The notes: generated from the letters alone by a model not told the origin. A stretch of DNA of 64,000 nucleotides from Kitasatospora sp. NBC_01287 (GCF_026340565.1 NZ_JAPEPB010000002.1:744001-808000), one strand, 5' to 3'. Positions 34,839-45,186 are shown, counted from the first letter of the stretch. Numbers and translations: made by a program.

Positions 34839-35405
34839 GTGGCCCTGACCCAGCGCGCTCAGCGCGCCCTGCAGACCCTGCCCGCGCCGGTGCGCTGGCT
34901 GGCGGCACCCCTGGTGCTGCTCGCCTGCACCGGCGCGGTGCTGATGTCCGGCGGCAGCTACCAACCGCCGATCACGGCCCCCCACCCCGACCCGATGGCG
35001 CTCGGCCCCTGCGCCGCGCTGATGAAGGCGCTGCCGTCGGCCATGCTCGGCCACCCGCGGGCCGACCCGCCGAACTCCCCCTACGTCGCCGTCTGGCGGA
35101 CCACCCCGCGCACCGTCCTGCGGTGCGGGGTGGCGCGGCCGGCGTCGCTGCGCATCGTGGCGAACCAGATGTCGACCGGGCCCAATGTCGACGGCGTCCA
35201 GTGGTACCTGGAGCAGGACGGCCACGGCGGCTACCGGTACACGCTCACCCAGCACGCGCTCTACGTCGAGGTGGCCGCGCCGGCCGGGGCCACGGTCAAC
35301 GCGACCGACGCGCTCGGCATCGTCTCACCGGCCGTCCTGGCCACCATCCCCGACCTGAACGGCCAACTCGGCCAGGGCTCGGACAGCGACCAGCCCGGGC
35401 AGTAG
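34839..35405 (+). CDS. DUF3515-family membrane-anchored protein
   Basis: 188 residues. One membrane segment (WLAAPLVLLACTGAVLM) near the N-terminus is followed by an extracellular domain with HPDPMALGPCAALMKALP, VLRCGVARP and VQWYLEQ, the pattern of DUF3515. Two cysteines could pair. Function is unknown; homologues are conserved across Streptomyces and lie near cell-wall genes. GTG 34839 is favoured because a TACCAT -10 box lies just before it. The stop lies inside a 16-bp tandem repeat. Confidence 0.78.
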   Translation: MALTQRAQRALQTLPAPVRWLAAPLVLLACTGAVLMSGGSYQPPITAPHPDPMALGPCAALMKALPSAMLGHPRADPPNSPYVAVWRTTPRTVLRCGVARPASLRIVANQMSTGPNVDGVQWYLEQDGHGGYRYTLTQHALYVEVAAPAGATVNATDALGIVSPAVLATIPDLNGQLGQGSDSDQPGQ

Positions 35406-35444
35406 CCAGGACGGGCAGTAGCCAGGACGGGCAGTAGCCAGGAC
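35397..35444. repeat. 16-bp tandem repeat, three copies across a stop codon
   Basis: Three perfect copies of GGGCAGTAGCCAGGAC start at 35397, 35413 and 35429. The TAG of the first copy is the stop codon of the DUF3515 gene. Confidence 0.9.
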
Positions 35445-35482
35445 GGGCGGCGGGGAGGAGTGCGGCTGCGGCCCGGCGGGTG

Positions 35483-36394
35483 TCACAGCGGGTCCCCGAG
35501 GGGTCCGTGCCGCTCCTCCAGGTGCTCGGCCCAGTGGGCGGCGAAGTCCGGCCGGGTGCCGTCGGTGTCGGTGAAGCCGTACTCCCGGTAGAGGCCCCAG
35601 GTGGCCAGGGCCCGTCCGGTCCTGGCCATGATCCGGGGGTCGGCGGCCAGCGCGACGACGGCCCGGCCCAGGTACGCGGGCGTCTCGGAATGGGCGAAGT
35701 CCGGATCCTCGGCCACGCCGTCGCGCCAGTTGTCCTCGGTGACGCCCAGGTGCTCCAGCACGGCCTCCGAGCGCAGGAAGCCGGGTGTGAGCGCCACGGC
35801 CGCGACGCCGTAGGGCCGGAGTTCGGCAGCCTGCGCGACGGCGAGCCGGATGACCGCCGACTTCGCCAGGTCGTAGAAGAACGAGCCCCGGTAGCGGGCG
35901 GTGTTGCCGTCGGTCACCTCCACGACCAGCCCGCTCCGGCGGGCGACCATCAGCGGCAGCGCGAACCGGCTGGTGATCACATGGGTCTCCACCGCCTGGC
36001 GCAGCAGCCGGAGACCGGTCTCCAGGTCCTGCTCCCACAAGGGGTGCTCCCAGTCGGTCAGCGGGTCCGCGCCCCAGACGGAGTTGACCAGGACGTCGAG
36101 CCGTCCGCCCTGTTCGGCGGCGATCCGCTCGACCAGGGCCCGCACCTCCTCGGGACGGCTGTGGTCGGTGCGGACGGGGATGCCCAGGCCGCCCGCGGCG
36201 GTCACCTGCCCGGCCGTCTCCTCGATGGTCTCCGGACGGCCCAGCTCGGAGCGCCCGCCGGCACTGCTGCGACCGGTGACGTACACCGTCGCACCGGCGG
36301 CGCCGAGTTCGACGGCGATGCCCCGGCCGCCGCCCCGGGTGCCGCCGGCGACCAGGGCCACCTTTCCTGCCAGCGGGCGGGTGTCAGCCGTCAT
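35483..36394 (-). CDS. Short-chain dehydrogenase/reductase
   Basis: 303 residues. The N-terminal nucleotide-binding motif is AGGTRGGGRGIAVEL, a variant of TGxxxGxG. The catalytic motif YDLAK supplies Tyr and Lys. SDR enzymes reduce or oxidise carbonyl/hydroxyl groups with NAD(P)H; the substrate is unknown. AGGAGG precedes ATG 36394. It follows a truncated TetR gene on the same strand by 30 nt, so that regulator originally controlled it. Loss of the regulator's DNA-binding part may leave this gene derepressed. Confidence 0.85.
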   Translation of the reverse strand: MTADTRPLAGKVALVAGGTRGGGRGIAVELGAAGATVYVTGRSSAGGRSELGRPETIEETAGQVTAAGGLGIPVRTDHSRPEEVRALVERIAAEQGGRLDVLVNSVWGADPLTDWEHPLWEQDLETGLRLLRQAVETHVITSRFALPLMVARRSGLVVEVTDGNTARYRGSFFYDLAKSAVIRLAVAQAAELRPYGVAAVALTPGFLRSEAVLEHLGVTEDNWRDGVAEDPDFAHSETPAYLGRAVVALAADPRIMARTGRALATWGLYREYGFTDTDGTRPDFAAHWAEHLEERHGPLGDPL

Positions 36395-36410
36395 GGTTCC
36401 TCCTGCTCGT

Positions 36411-36482
36411 CGCCTTGGCGTTGGTCATGGCCTTGGCGTTGCTCGTGGCCTTGGCGTTGCTCGTGGCCTTGGTGTTGGCGTT
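36411..36482. repeat. 18-bp tandem repeat at the TetR-remnant 3' end
   Basis: Copies of GGCCTTGGCGTTGCTCGT at 36429 and 36447, with diverged copies on either side, run through the stop codon of the truncated TetR gene. They encode the repeated Pro/Arg/Ala/Thr tail of that protein. Confidence 0.75.
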
Positions 36483-36772
36483 GGCGCTCTCACCGGTCGG
36501 GGCGCTCGCAGGGGCGGGATGTGCGGCGACAGTACGGTGACGAGTTCGTGGCGCAGCCGCTGTTCGAGGGTGCCCCGGCGTTCGAGGGCCCAGGTCAGGC
36601 CCACACCGGCGGTGATCGCCCGCACGGTGCGGGCCAACGCCGCCGCATCCGTTCCGGCGCGGAGCTCCTGCGCACCCGCGGCCAGCGTGAGCCCCGCGGG
36701 ACCCACCCGGCCCATGACCCGCACCGCCGCACGCAGGATCACCGCGTCCTCGATCCCTCGGGGGCGTCCCAC
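36425..36772 (-). pseudogene. TetR-family regulator with large internal in-frame deletion
   Basis: 115 residues remain of an expected ~200. The start GTG 36772 follows GAGGACG. The N-terminus GRPRGIEDAVILRAAVRVMG plus PAGLTLAA is the first helix pair of a TetR domain. It then joins directly to GAQELRAGTDAAALARTV, which belongs near the C-terminal end of such proteins. The recognition helix and most of the ligand domain are missing, yet the frame is kept. The C-terminus has been extended by an 18-bp repeat encoding Pro/Arg/Ala/Thr units. It is unlikely to bind DNA by itself; dominant-negative or decayed states are both possible. Confidence 0.7.
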
Positions 36773-36784
36773 CGCACCGTCCTC

Positions 36785-36812
36785 GTTAGTAAATGAACGT
36801 TCATTTACTAAC
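36785..36812. promoter_or_regulatory. Perfect 28-bp palindrome, ancestral TetR operator
   Basis: GTTAGTAAATGAAC joined to its exact reverse complement GTTCATTTACTAAC lies 12 bp upstream of the truncated TetR start. AT-rich half-sites of this kind are typical TetR autoregulatory operators. The palindrome is intact although the encoded regulator is not. Confidence 0.8.
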
Positions 36813-36878
36813 TCATGCGACCTGCCCCGAGGCAAGCCCCGGCGCTGCCCGGGTGGTGCCGGGAGTGCCGGGGCTGCT

Positions 36879-36914
36879 GTGGGTGCGGTGGGTGCCGTGG
36901 GTGCCGTGGGTGCC
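36879..36914. repeat. 9-bp tandem repeat, four copies
   Basis: Four near-identical GTGGGTGCC units lie 9 bp downstream of the NmrA-like stop codon. Confidence 0.75.
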
Positions 36915-36923
36915 CGACCCCGG

Positions 36924-37679
36924 TCAGGCGGCGGCGTCGGGGCGGGCGCGGAGCCACTGCTCGTAGGCCTGCGTGCCCCGCAGCTCCGGGTGGTCGACGC
37001 TGAGCGCCCCGGCGCGCAGCGCCCGACCGAGGCTGCCGGGCAGCGGTAGCCGGAGCAGCGGGACGCGGCGGCCGGTGGCGGTGCGCCAGGCGCGGGCCAG
37101 CTCGTGGAGGTCGGTCGGTCGCGGGCCGACCAGATCGATCCGCCGCAGCGCGGGCGGGGCCTCGACCAGGTCGGCCGCGTAGGTCGCCGCCTCGGCGCAG
37201 GCGATCGGGCGCAACCGGACGCGCGGCAACGGGAGCAGCCGCAGCCGGGCGGTGGACTCAAGGGTGTCGGTGACCAGTTCGTGGAACTGGGTGGCCCGCA
37301 GGATGGTCCAGGGCACCGGCCCCTGCTCGACCACCTGCTCCTGTGCGACCTTCACCCGGAAGTAGGCGAGCGGCACCCGCTCGCAGCCGACGATCGACAC
37401 GCAGACGTGGTGCCCCACGCCGGCGCGCCGCTCGGCCTCCAGCAGCAGCCGGTTGCCTGCCACCAGGGTCCGTTCGGCCTTCCTGGTCCGGTCGTTGCTG
37501 GCGTCCACCACCGCCTCGCAGCCCGTCAGTGCCTCGATCAGACCCACTCCGGTGCGCAGGTCGACCGGGTACTCGGCCGAGCCCCGACTGAGCACCCGCA
37601 CCTGGTGCCCGCGGGCCCGCAGCTCCTCGGTCAGGGGCCGGCCGAGGGTTCCTGTTCCGCCTATGATCGCGATTCTCAT
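36924..37679 (-). CDS. NmrA-like NAD(P)-binding protein
   Basis: 251 residues starting with a Rossmann motif MRIAIIGGTGTLGRPL. The atypical-SDR pattern continues with GCEAVVDASN, HHVCVSIVGCERVPLAYFRV and TILRATQFHE. The YxxxK catalytic motif is replaced by YFRVK, retaining Tyr and Lys. Related proteins are NAD(P)H sensors, quinone reductases or isoflavone-reductase-like enzymes. ATG 37679 opens the Rossmann fold; an in-frame ATG at 37715 is the alternative, though GGAGGGG abuts it too closely. Confidence 0.8.
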   Translation of the reverse strand: MRIAIIGGTGTLGRPLTEELRARGHQVRVLSRGSAEYPVDLRTGVGLIEALTGCEAVVDASNDRTRKAERTLVAGNRLLLEAERRAGVGHHVCVSIVGCERVPLAYFRVKVAQEQVVEQGPVPWTILRATQFHELVTDTLESTARLRLLPLPRVRLRPIACAEAATYAADLVEAPPALRRIDLVGPRPTDLHELARAWRTATGRRVPLLRLPLPGSLGRALRAGALSVDHPELRGTQAYEQWLRARPDAAA

Positions 37680-37743
37680 GCCCGTAGGACTGAGCAGCGG
37701 CGCGGACTGTGACATCCCCTCCGGCGGCGGACCGGCGAACGGC

Positions 37744-37832
37744 CGGATGGCGAGATGGCGGGGCGGGAGTGGCGAACGGCAGGGCGGGAGCGGCGAACGG
37801 CAGGGCGGCGAACAGCGGGGCGGCGAACGGCT
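37744..37832. repeat. Degenerate GGCGAACGGC repeats
   Basis: GGCGAACGGC-type segments separated by GGGCGGGA-type spacers recur five times between the NmrA-like gene start and the LacI stop. The array touches the LacI stop codon region. Confidence 0.55.
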
Positions 37833-38900
37833 TCAGGTGGAGTCGCGGACCACCAGTTCGGTGCCGAGGACCAGTTGCCGCCGGGGCCGGCCCGGGTCGG
37901 CTATCTCGTCCAGCAGCAGGCGCACCATCGTGCGGCCCAGCTCAGCGATCGGCTGGCGCACGCTGGTCAGCGCCGGCTCGGTGTGCCGGGCCACGATCGA
38001 GTCGTCGAAGCCGACCAGCGCGACATCCTCGGGTACCCGGCGGCCGGCCGCGCGCAGCGCCCGCAGGGCGCCGGCGGCCAGCACGTCGGAGGCGCAGAAG
38101 ACCGCGTCCAGGTCGGGCACCCGCGCCAGCAGCTCACGCATCGCCGCCCGGCCGCCCTCCTCGGTGAAGTCGGCCAGGGCCACCAGCTCCTCCCGGTGCG
38201 CCCACCCGGCCTCGGTCAGCGCGTCGCGGTAGCCGGCCAGTCGCGCCTCGGCCACCTCCATGTCCAGCGGTCCGGTGATGGTGGCGATCCGCTGCCGGCC
38301 GCGGGCCAGCAGGTGCCGCACCGCCGCCCGCGCGCCGCCCGCGTTGTCGGCGGCGACGTAGCCGAGCGTCTCATGGTCACCGCGCCGCCCAGCCAGCACC
38401 GCGGGGATCCGCAGCTCCTCCAACGCGGTCGGCAGCGGGTCCTCGCGGTGCACCGCGACCAGCAGCACGCCGTCCACCCGCTGGGCCCGCAGGTAGGTCG
38501 AGAGCCGCTCGCGCTCGCGCTCGTTGCGGACCAGCACGAGCAGCAACTGCAGCTCCGTCTCGGCCAGTTCGGCGCAGACACCACTGATGATGTCAGCGAA
38601 GTACGGCTCCGAGAAGAGCCGGGTCTCGGCCTCGGGAACCACCAGCGCGATGGAGTCCGTCCGCGAGGTGACCAGGGTGCGGGCGGCCCGGTTGGGCACG
38701 TAGCCGAGCTCGGCCACCGCCTGCTCGACGGCCGCCCTGGTCTGCTCGCTGACCCGGGGCGAGCCGTTGATCACCCGGGAGACGGTGCCCCGGCCAACAC
38801 CCGCCAACACGGCCACCTCCTCCAGGGTCGGCCGGCGCACGCCGCGCCCCTCAGCCGCGACGGTGGGTGGCCCGGTGGGATGTTGGGCGGTGGGGCTCAT
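37833..38900 (-). CDS. LacI-family transcriptional repressor
   Basis: 355 residues. The helix-turn-helix LEEVAVLAGVGRGTVSRVIN and hinge helix NRAARTLVTSRTDSIALV are classical. The periplasmic-binding-like effector domain has SEPYFADIISGV, AADNAGGARAAVRHLL and DVALVGFDDS. GAGGTG precedes ATG 38900. The sugar ABC operon lies 5 kb away and is not adjacent, so the regulated genes are unknown. Confidence 0.92.
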   Translation of the reverse strand: MSPTAQHPTGPPTVAAEGRGVRRPTLEEVAVLAGVGRGTVSRVINGSPRVSEQTRAAVEQAVAELGYVPNRAARTLVTSRTDSIALVVPEAETRLFSEPYFADIISGVCAELAETELQLLLVLVRNERERERLSTYLRAQRVDGVLLVAVHREDPLPTALEELRIPAVLAGRRGDHETLGYVAADNAGGARAAVRHLLARGRQRIATITGPLDMEVAEARLAGYRDALTEAGWAHREELVALADFTEEGGRAAMRELLARVPDLDAVFCASDVLAAGALRALRAAGRRVPEDVALVGFDDSIVARHTEPALTSVRQPIAELGRTMVRLLLDEIADPGRPRRQLVLGTELVVRDST

Positions 38901-39087
38901 CGATCACCTCGTGCGACGGTCGCGGGCCTGGGCAGGACTAGCAGGACTGGCAGGGCCAGGGCCGGACGGGCCAGGCCGGGGGACATTGTGGCAGGCCAAC
39001 CTGACAGCTGGCCGAGCGTCACCCCGGCAGCGCTGCGGCGGCCACGCGCCGGAGCCGGATCGACCCGCCGGGCCGTTCCACCGGGCC

Positions 39088-39139
39088 GTTCCACCGAGCC
39101 GACCTGCCGGGCGGTTCCACCGAGCCGACCTGCCGGGCC
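39088..39139. repeat. 26-bp direct tandem duplication
   Basis: GTTCCACCGAGCCGACCTGC plus GGGCG occurs at 39088-39113 and again at 39114-39139 with a single change, inside the 273-nt gap between the LacI start and the PadR stop. The rest of the gap shows no gene. Confidence 0.8.
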
Positions 39140-39173
39140 GATCCGCAGAGCCGGCCCGAGTGGCCCGTGACCG

Positions 39174-39713
39174 TCAGGGCCGTGCGCCGTCCGGTAGTTC
39201 GGCCAGTGCCTCGGTGAGCCACTGGATCCAGAACGTCTCCAGCCCGATCCCGGCCCGCAGCACCAGGTGCTGCAAGCGGTCCGCCCCGGCCATCCGCTCA
39301 GGCGGGAAATCCTTGCGCTCGATCGCCTGGTACTGCGCCAACTGCTCCTGGTGCAGGATGAGATGACGCTCCATCTCGGCCCGCAGGCCGGGAGCTCCGA
39401 CCACTGCGGCCGCCCGCACCCGCAGCAGCAGCGGCTCCCGGGCGGCCTTCGGGTCCTGGCTCTCGCCCACCCAGTCGACCAGCGCCGCCCGGCCGGGCGC
39501 CAGCACCTCGTACTCCTTGCGCTGGCCTCGACTCGGCGGCTGCGGGACGGCCCGGATCAGCCCCGCCTGCTCCAGCTTGCCCAGCTCGCGGTAGATCTGC
39601 TGGTGCGTGGCGGACCAGAAGAAGCCGATCGACTTGTCGAAACGCCGCGTCAACTCCAGCCCGGAGGAGGGCTTCTCCAGCAGGGCGGTGAGGATGGCGT
39701 GCGGCAGCGACAT
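39174..39713 (-). CDS. PadR-family transcriptional regulator
   Basis: 179 residues. The winged helix reads HAILTALLEKPSSGLELTRR and then ATHQQIYRELGKLEQAGLI. The C-terminal helical VIR-like domain is present with ERKDFPPERM. PadR proteins repress stress or detoxification genes and respond to aromatic ligands. The gene lies downstream of a flavin enoate reductase on the same strand. The reductase promoter region has an AACTAGTT palindrome that may be its operator. Confidence 0.88.
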   Translation of the reverse strand: MSLPHAILTALLEKPSSGLELTRRFDKSIGFFWSATHQQIYRELGKLEQAGLIRAVPQPPSRGQRKEYEVLAPGRAALVDWVGESQDPKAAREPLLLRVRAAAVVGAPGLRAEMERHLILHQEQLAQYQAIERKDFPPERMAGADRLQHLVLRAGIGLETFWIQWLTEALAELPDGARP

Positions 39714-40004
39714 GGCGGGACCGGTCTCCTGGAGGGCGCGCGGGTACTGCTTGGCATCCTAGGCGAGCCGGGCCCGACGTCCGGGTGGCCGACCGAACCG
39801 GCGGACCGGGCCGCTCGGCCACCCGGACGTCGGAGTTGGACGGCGGACTCAGACGCCGGACTCAGACGCCGGAACCAGACAACCGTTCCAGACAACCGTT
39901 CCAGGCAGTCGTCTCAGACCTTTGTCTCAGACCGTCGATTCAGACAGCTGAATGAGACAACGGTCTGAGACAGTGCCCTGAGACGACGGTCTGAGACCGC
40001 TGAC
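39714..40004. other. Intergenic region with CAGAC/GTCTGAG repeats
   Basis: No gene is seen. From about 39842 to 40004, TCAGAC- and CCAGAC-type units recur roughly every 13-16 bp, including two TTCCAGACAACCG-like copies. They are then mirrored by inverted GTCTGAGAC units. The region separates the enoate reductase stop from the PadR start and may act as terminator, repeat filler or binding array. Confidence 0.5.
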
Positions 40005-42080
<2,076 letters not shown>

Positions 42081-42086
42081 CTATGC

Positions 42087-42094
42087 AACTAGTT
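42087..42094. promoter_or_regulatory. AACTAGTT palindrome upstream of the reductase
   Basis: AACTAGTT lies inside an ACTAGTTGCATAGAG-like stretch on the minus strand, 61 bp before the FadH-like start. AT-rich short palindromes like this are used by PadR regulators. The link to the adjacent PadR gene is inference. Confidence 0.45.
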
Positions 42095-42210
42095 TCAAAA
42101 GAACGAGGACGCAGAGCGCCCGACACAGGAGCCCGCGAGCGCGGGACGGCGAGACGGCGGGACAGCGGGACAGCGGGACGGCGGGACGGCGGTACTGCGT
42201 GGAGTCGCAG

Positions 42211-42621
42211 TCAGGAGTGCGTCCGGTCGTAGCCCCGCTGGGCCACCTCGATCTCCGGCATCCGCGCCTCGACCAGGGAGATCAGCTCGTACAGCCGCTC
42301 GGCGACCTCGTGCCCCAGCTCGGTGAGGCGGTAGTCGACCCGGGGCGGGTTGGTCAGCTGTGCCTCGCGGTGCACCAACCCGTCGCGCTCCAGCGCCTGC
42401 AGGGTCTGCGACAGCATCTTCTCGCTCACCCCGTCGACGCGTCGGCGCAGCTCGTTGAAGCGGAAGCTGCCGTCCCGCAGGGCCGCGAGGGTCAGGCTGC
42501 CCCAGGCGTGGGTGATGTCCTTCAGCACGTGCCGGGAGGGACAGGCGCGCCCGAACACGCTGAAGCACAGCCCCTCCGCCTCACGGCCGACCGCGGCCTC
42601 GACGGTGCTCTCAGTCGTCAT
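42211..42621 (-). CDS. HxlR-family transcriptional regulator
   Basis: 136 residues. A conserved cysteine lies in the CPSRHVLKDI segment. The winged helix follows with LAALRDGSFRFNELRRR and GVSEKMLSQTLQALERDGLV. HxlR proteins sense oxidants, aldehydes or quinones through the N-terminal cysteine. ATG 42621 is used; TTG 42630 is possible. It is divergent from a flavodoxin-fold reductase gene, the classical arrangement for this family, so it probably represses that gene. Confidence 0.88.
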   Translation of the reverse strand: MTTESTVEAAVGREAEGLCFSVFGRACPSRHVLKDITHAWGSLTLAALRDGSFRFNELRRRVDGVSEKMLSQTLQALERDGLVHREAQLTNPPRVDYRLTELGHEVAERLYELISLVEARMPEIEVAQRGYDRTHS

Positions 42622-42662
42622 GGCAGCCAAGTGTACGCGCGGGTAGCGCTAACCATGGGGTT

Positions 42663-42687
42663 GCACTGTCAAAACGAAAGTGCTTTC
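42663..42687. promoter_or_regulatory. Overlapping inverted repeats between HxlR and flavoprotein genes
   Basis: GCACT (42663-42667) pairs with AGTGC (42679-42683), and GAAAG (42676-42680) pairs with CTTTC (42683-42687). Both lie in the 157-bp divergent promoter region. They are candidate HxlR sites. Confidence 0.4.
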
Positions 42688-42778
42688 CTTTCACCAGCGC
42701 TTACCAATCGGCACCTGCTGATCCGCAGCCGTAAGAATCCGCACCGACTTACTCGGTCGAACGCCCCAGGAGCACCCT

Positions 42779-43369
42779 GTGACCAGCCCCGTCATCTCCA
42801 TCGCCGTCCACTCCGGCTTCGGCCACACCGCCGTCATCGCCGAAGCCGTGCGCACCGGCGCCCTGGAGGCCGGCGCCACCGTCCACCTGATCAAGGTCGA
42901 CGAGATCACCGAGGCCCAGTGGGAGCTGCTGGACGCGTCGGACGCGATCGTCTTCGGCTCGCCGACCTACATGGGCGGCGCTTCGGGCGCCTTCCACACC
43001 TTCGCCGAGGCCAGCGCGAAGCGCTGGTTCGCCTCGGCCTGGAAGGACAAGCTGGCGGCCGGCTTCAGCAACTCCGGTTCGAAGAGCGGCGACAAGCTCG
43101 CCACCCTGCAGTTCCTCAGCAACTTCGCCGCCCAGCACGGCATGACCTGGATCAGCCTGGGCCTGCACCCGGGTTGGAACCTCAGCACCGCTTCCGAGAA
43201 CGACCTCAACCGCCTGGGCTTCTTCCTCGGCGCGGGCGCCCAGTCCAACAACGACCAGGGCACCGAGGGTGTGCACAAGGCGGACATCGCCACCGCGGAG
43301 CACCTGGGCCGCCGGGTGGCCGAGCAGACATCGGTCTTCCTGGCGGGCAAGGCGAGCCTGGCCGCCTGA
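42779..43369 (+). CDS. Flavodoxin-fold NAD(P)H:quinone oxidoreductase (WrbA-like)
   Basis: 196 residues. The FMN phosphate-binding loop is HSGFGHTAVIAEAV, followed by VFGSPTYMGGASGAF and GFSNSGSKSGD. WrbA/flavodoxin-like enzymes reduce quinones by two electrons to avoid radical formation. GTG 42779 follows AGGAG. The gene is divergent from the HxlR gene, so induction by quinones or aldehydes is likely. Confidence 0.86.
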   Translation: MTSPVISIAVHSGFGHTAVIAEAVRTGALEAGATVHLIKVDEITEAQWELLDASDAIVFGSPTYMGGASGAFHTFAEASAKRWFASAWKDKLAAGFSNSGSKSGDKLATLQFLSNFAAQHGMTWISLGLHPGWNLSTASENDLNRLGFFLGAGAQSNNDQGTEGVHKADIATAEHLGRRVAEQTSVFLAGKASLAA

Positions 43370-43472
43370 AACCGGACGCCATCGACGCACTGACGCGCCG
43401 ACGGTCAACTCCCCGGCGGGAGCGGACCGCCGGCGCGTTGGCGCGTTGGCGCGTCTGGGTGCCCGTGCCCGT

Positions 43473-43688
43473 TCAGGGCGCGTGCGCCAGGCGGCGGCGC
43501 CCGAGAAGCCGCGCTCCAGCAGGGCGAAGGCCTCGTGCAGCGCGCGCCGCGGCGGGCCGACCCGCCAACCGGACGCGTAGCAGCACGAAGTGGGAACTCA
43601 TCGCGCCCTTGGAGCCCTTGCACCGGCTGACGGACCGCCCGGCGTACCGTCCGGCGGTCAGCACGTGCTCGCGCAGCCGCACCTGATC
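43473..43688 (-). pseudogene. Probable IS701/SRSO17-type transposase fragment
   Basis: About 70 codons without a start read RYAGRSVSRCKGSKGAMSSH then FVLLRVRLAGR. As I recall the family, this is close to the central region of actinomycete IS701-type transposases, which have a VSRRKGSKGAM-SxFV-RVRPAG pattern. Sequence on both sides loses similarity. No terminal inverted repeats were found. The reading is from memory of the family and should be confirmed by search. Confidence 0.42.
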
Positions 43689-43791
43689 AGTCAGCTCTCG
43701 ACAGGACCTGGTGGACGGTTCGCCGGACACGGTCGAGGACCCGGCCGCTACTCTGTCGGAATCCGGTAGGCCGATGGGGGATGGGTGATCC

Positions 43792-44310
43792 GTGCGGAAC
43801 TTCAGATCAGGCACCGGACGGCTCGTCGGTGTGCTGGGAGTGACCGCTCTGGCCATCGCGACGCTCGCCGGCTGTGGTTCCAACGGGCCCACAGGATCAG
43901 CCGACCAGGTCAAGGCGAAGATCACCGCAGACGTCACTCAGGTGACACAAGAGCTTCGGTCGCGCCCCCCGTATTCCGACGGCGAGATCACCGCGAGCAC
44001 CACTGGCCCGGCGGCTCCGTCCTGCACCAACAAAAAGAGAAGCAGCGCGTATTCGCTGTCCTGGACGTTCACATCGGACGCCTACGCCGTATCCGACATC
44101 TACAACGACTTCGCCCATCGCGGCTCGGGATTCCTGGACAGTCTGGGCTACCACTGGGCCGCGGAGAGCGGCGCCATGTCGCCCACGTTCGAAGGCAACG
44201 CCAACAACAGGAAGTTCGGCCTTCACGCCGTGCTCAGGATGACCGCCGACGGCTCCGGCGTGGGGGCCAAGGTCCACGTCGAGGTCTCCGCCACCGCCGA
44301 CTGCCGGTAG
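43792..44310 (+). CDS. Putative lipoprotein of unknown function
   Basis: 172 residues. A lipoprotein signal peptide (GVLGVTALAIATLAGC) ends in the lipobox LAGC. The mature part has no recognised domain; it contains SYSLSWTFTSDAY-like polar stretches and two cysteines that could pair (in APSCTNKK and the terminal ADCR). GTG 43792 is the start, with a G-rich stretch upstream. It is probably anchored outside the membrane and stands alone. Confidence 0.72.
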   Translation: MRNFRSGTGRLVGVLGVTALAIATLAGCGSNGPTGSADQVKAKITADVTQVTQELRSRPPYSDGEITASTTGPAAPSCTNKKRSSAYSLSWTFTSDAYAVSDIYNDFAHRGSGFLDSLGYHWAAESGAMSPTFEGNANNRKFGLHAVLRMTADGSGVGAKVHVEVSATADCR

Positions 44311-44458
44311 CGGACGCCTCCGCGGGCAACCAGCCGGACGCTCGAGATCAAGCTGAGCTGAGGCAGAACACCTGACCTGATCAGTCACGATCGCCTCTTG
44401 TCGCGCGAGTTGTCGGCTCAGCGTCACCAACTCAGCACGGGTTGCTCAGCATGGCTGA

Positions 44459-45186
44459 TCAGCACGGGCGCCCGAGGTCCTTGGTGAAGCCGCGAGTTCG
44501 GCTGTACTGCTGGAAGCCGAGGGACTCGTAGACGAGCTTGGGGACCGGGTATCCGGCATCGCCACGCGGACAGACCGTGGCCAGCCTGCCGCCCGCGGCC
44601 GCGAAGGCGTGCAGCACCGCGATGCCGGTGGCCCGCGACAGGCCGAGCCGGCGGAAGTCGGGTGCGGTGCCGACGGGTTCGAACAGGCCGATGCCGCTGG
44701 GCCCGTCGTACCAGCCCTGGCAGTAGGCGGCCGCCTTGCCCTGCGGGGAGAACGCCGTCAGGTCGAACTCGGCTCGGTAGGGCCAGAGTTCCCGCATCGC
44801 CAGGTGCCGCTCCGCGGTGCTCCGCTGAGCCGGGGCGCCGCCTCCGCCTCGGCGGGATCGGCGGGATCGGCGGGATCAGCGGGATCGGCGGTCCGAGTGG
44901 CGGTGGCGGCCCGCTATGCCCAGGCCAGGACCTCGTCGGCGAGGTCCGGATGGGCTGGGTCCACCTGCATGGTCAGCTCGTCCGGCGACTCCAGCCACCC
45001 CCAGGCAGCGGTGACCTCGCCGACGGTCCAGAGCGCGGTCAGGCGGGTGTCGGGCGCGGACTCGGCGCAGGCGGCAGCCCACGCGAGGTCACCGGAGTGC
45101 CGCCCGCCGGCCTCCGGGAAAACGCGACTCGCGAGGCTCTGCATCGCACGCAGCGCCACCGGCCCCTGGTATTCGTATCGCCGCAC
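44459..45186 (-). pseudogene. Two-domain GNAT acetyltransferase, split by deletion and frameshift
   Basis: The N-terminal part (45186 down to 44914, 90 codons from GTG 45186) reads YEYQGPVALRAMQSLASRVF to VDPAHPDLADEVLAWA, then stops. The C-terminal part (44797 or upstream to 44459) resumes in another frame with RELWPYRAEFDLTAFSPQGK, then VEPVG-like LFEPVGTAPDFRRLGL and VPKLVYESLGF. Full-length actinomycete homologues are about 300 residues; roughly 100 central residues are missing. A 9-bp tandem repeat occupies the join. The gene is almost certainly inactive, though the C-terminal GNAT domain could be expressed alone. Confidence 0.72.
44853..44888. repeat. 9-bp tandem repeat at the GNAT break
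   Basis: Four head-to-tail copies of CGGGATCGG (third copy has one change) lie exactly between the two halves of the broken acetyltransferase gene. Confidence 0.85.

Noticed and set aside
33438-35255. 605-codon minus-strand frame extending the GNAT gene upstream
   Set aside because: The upstream part lies antisense to the YceI and DUF3515 genes and shows no domain; the GNAT fold begins at 33971.
36785-36812. 28-bp palindrome as an insertion-element terminal repeat
   Set aside because: It is a single uninterrupted palindrome just before a TetR-type start, with no transposase or second copy nearby; an operator explains it better.
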